Assembly (NCBI GenBank): GCA_045601045.1
Contig: JAZRZA010000022.1
Span: 1 to 64,000 of the forward strand
Direction of reading: 5' to 3'
Source: UBA1181 sp045601045
Lineage (GTDB): Bacteria; Bacteroidota; Bacteroidia; Bacteroidales; Paludibacteraceae
DNA length: 64,000 nt
The position numbers were made by a program, and so were the translations under genes. The notes under the pieces are model-generated. The model made no database searches and was not told the origin of the DNA. It saw only the letters and a program-made list of their open reading frames with translations. The first letter of the stretch is position 1. Every line of letters starts with the position of its first letter. Positions 63,486 through 64,000 of the stretch are shown here, one piece after another.

Positions 63486-63967
63486 TAAGATGGTTTCCAA
63501 ACCTTAAAAATGATTCACACTTTGAAATCACTAGCAACTGCACACCTGAATACAATTGTATCGCATGGGCACTTGGAATGAATGATGTTTGGATCGGACT
63601 AGATCATCCCAACAACTACCCATGGGCATGGTGGCCCCAAGGAGTACCTTGCAACGAAAAAAAGGAGTCTCTAATCTCCTTATTTCAATACTTTGGCTTC
63701 AAAATCACAGACAACCCCAATCCAGAAAACAATTTTGACAAGGTGGCCTTATACGCAAATCACGAAGGATGGACGCATGCTGCAAGAGTTATTGGAGAAG
63801 GGATTTTGCACAGCAAAATAGGAACGGCATGGGACATCCATCATAGCGGAGGTAATCTATTTACAGAAACCGAATATGGATCAATCTATGTCTATATGAG
63901 ACGTGCCATTTCCGATCGACACATCACCAATACAAGGAAACCTCAAATAGGAGAAATTATCATATAG
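63449..63967 (+). CDS. DUF7689-like protein with Cys/His pattern
   Basis: This is a 172-residue protein. Cys37 in YNCIAWALG and His110 in WTHAARVIG, with the later LHSKIGTAWDIHH, resemble the Cys-His arrangement of papain-like (NlpC/P60-type) proteins. I think it belongs to the DUF7689 group, but this is recognition by pattern only. The ATG at 63449 is used; an upstream TTG adds three residues. With the preceding small gene it forms an overlapping pair of lower GC content than the rpsP gene, as expected for an acquired unit. Toxin, peptidase or defence roles are all possible. Confidence 0.6.
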   Translation: MVKYSEHDRETLIRWFPNLKNDSHFEITSNCTPEYNCIAWALGMNDVWIGLDHPNNYPWAWWPQGVPCNEKKESLISLFQYFGFKITDNPNPENNFDKVALYANHEGWTHAARVIGEGILHSKIGTAWDIHHSGGNLFTETEYGSIYVYMRRAISDRHITNTRKPQIGEIII

Positions 63968-64000
63968 AGAAAGGAAGGGAAACTAAAAGAAATTCACTTT

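Noticed and set aside
1..64000. CRISPR arrays, tRNA or rRNA genes, insertion sequences and phage genes
   Set aside because: I saw no regularly spaced repeats, no cloverleaf-type segments and no complete transposase or integrase in any frame.

Overview
The window looks like a chromosome segment from a Bacteroidales-type member of the Bacteroidota. Many upstream regions carry the Bacteroidota promoter form (TTG, about 19 bases, then TAnnTTTG), and Shine-Dalgarno sequences are weak. The gene set also fits the phylum: a UpxY-type antiterminator, tyrosine-kinase Wzc proteins with a CpsB-type phosphatase, GldF, a PorP/SprF protein paired with a type IX secretion type B cargo, LytS/LytTR regulation, and S16 with a long tail. 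Genus cannot be decided from the sequence alone.

Positions 277-31918 hold a surface-polysaccharide region read almost entirely on the minus strand. Read in the direction of transcription, a first block (31918 to 22191) has a Wzc-type kinase/co-polymerase, a PHP-type tyrosine phosphatase, a sugar aminotransferase, a glycosyltransferase, an EpsG/Wzy-like polymerase, and three more glycosyltransferases. A second block (22039 to 2949) opens with a NusG-like UpxY antiterminator and a WecA/MraY-type initiating phosphosugar transferase. It continues with a Wza lipoprotein, a NeuD-like acyltransferase, an acyl carrier protein, two FabH-like ketosynthases, a short-chain reductase, a flippase, a second Wza, a second Wzc, a hairpin, a second flippase, glycosyltransferases, a pyruvyltransferase, a WbqC protein and an aminotransferase. 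A second WbqC gene faces this block on the plus strand. A phosphoethanolamine-transferase-like membrane enzyme lies beyond it. The five-gene acyl cassette (15602-19447) is the most unusual part: it could build a short 3-hydroxyacyl group to decorate an amino sugar.

Positions 32489-38695 form a plus-strand operon from one clear promoter: a beta-helix lipoprotein, a secreted endonuclease/phosphatase-fold protein, a LytS-type sensor kinase, its LytTR regulator and a flavoprotein. Two minus-strand genes follow: an alpha/beta hydrolase relative lacking its nucleophilic serine, and a lone glycosyltransferase-like protein.

Positions 40896-49861 are core housekeeping genes on the plus strand: pheT, tig, clpP, clpX, recQ and a LEA-like lipoprotein, with clear terminators after tig and recQ.

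Positions 49912-59033 are mostly minus strand: a nuclease lipoprotein, a small secreted protein, a fluoride channel, a PorP/SprF protein with a 1302-residue type IX cargo, and an iron/cobalamin-type permease and binding lipoprotein without an ATPase in view. A TetR gene is divergent from the last pair, and the shared promoter region carries repeated operator-like boxes. The right end has an ATP-grasp-like protein, a phosphopantetheinyl transferase, gldF, rpsP and an accessory-looking gene pair.
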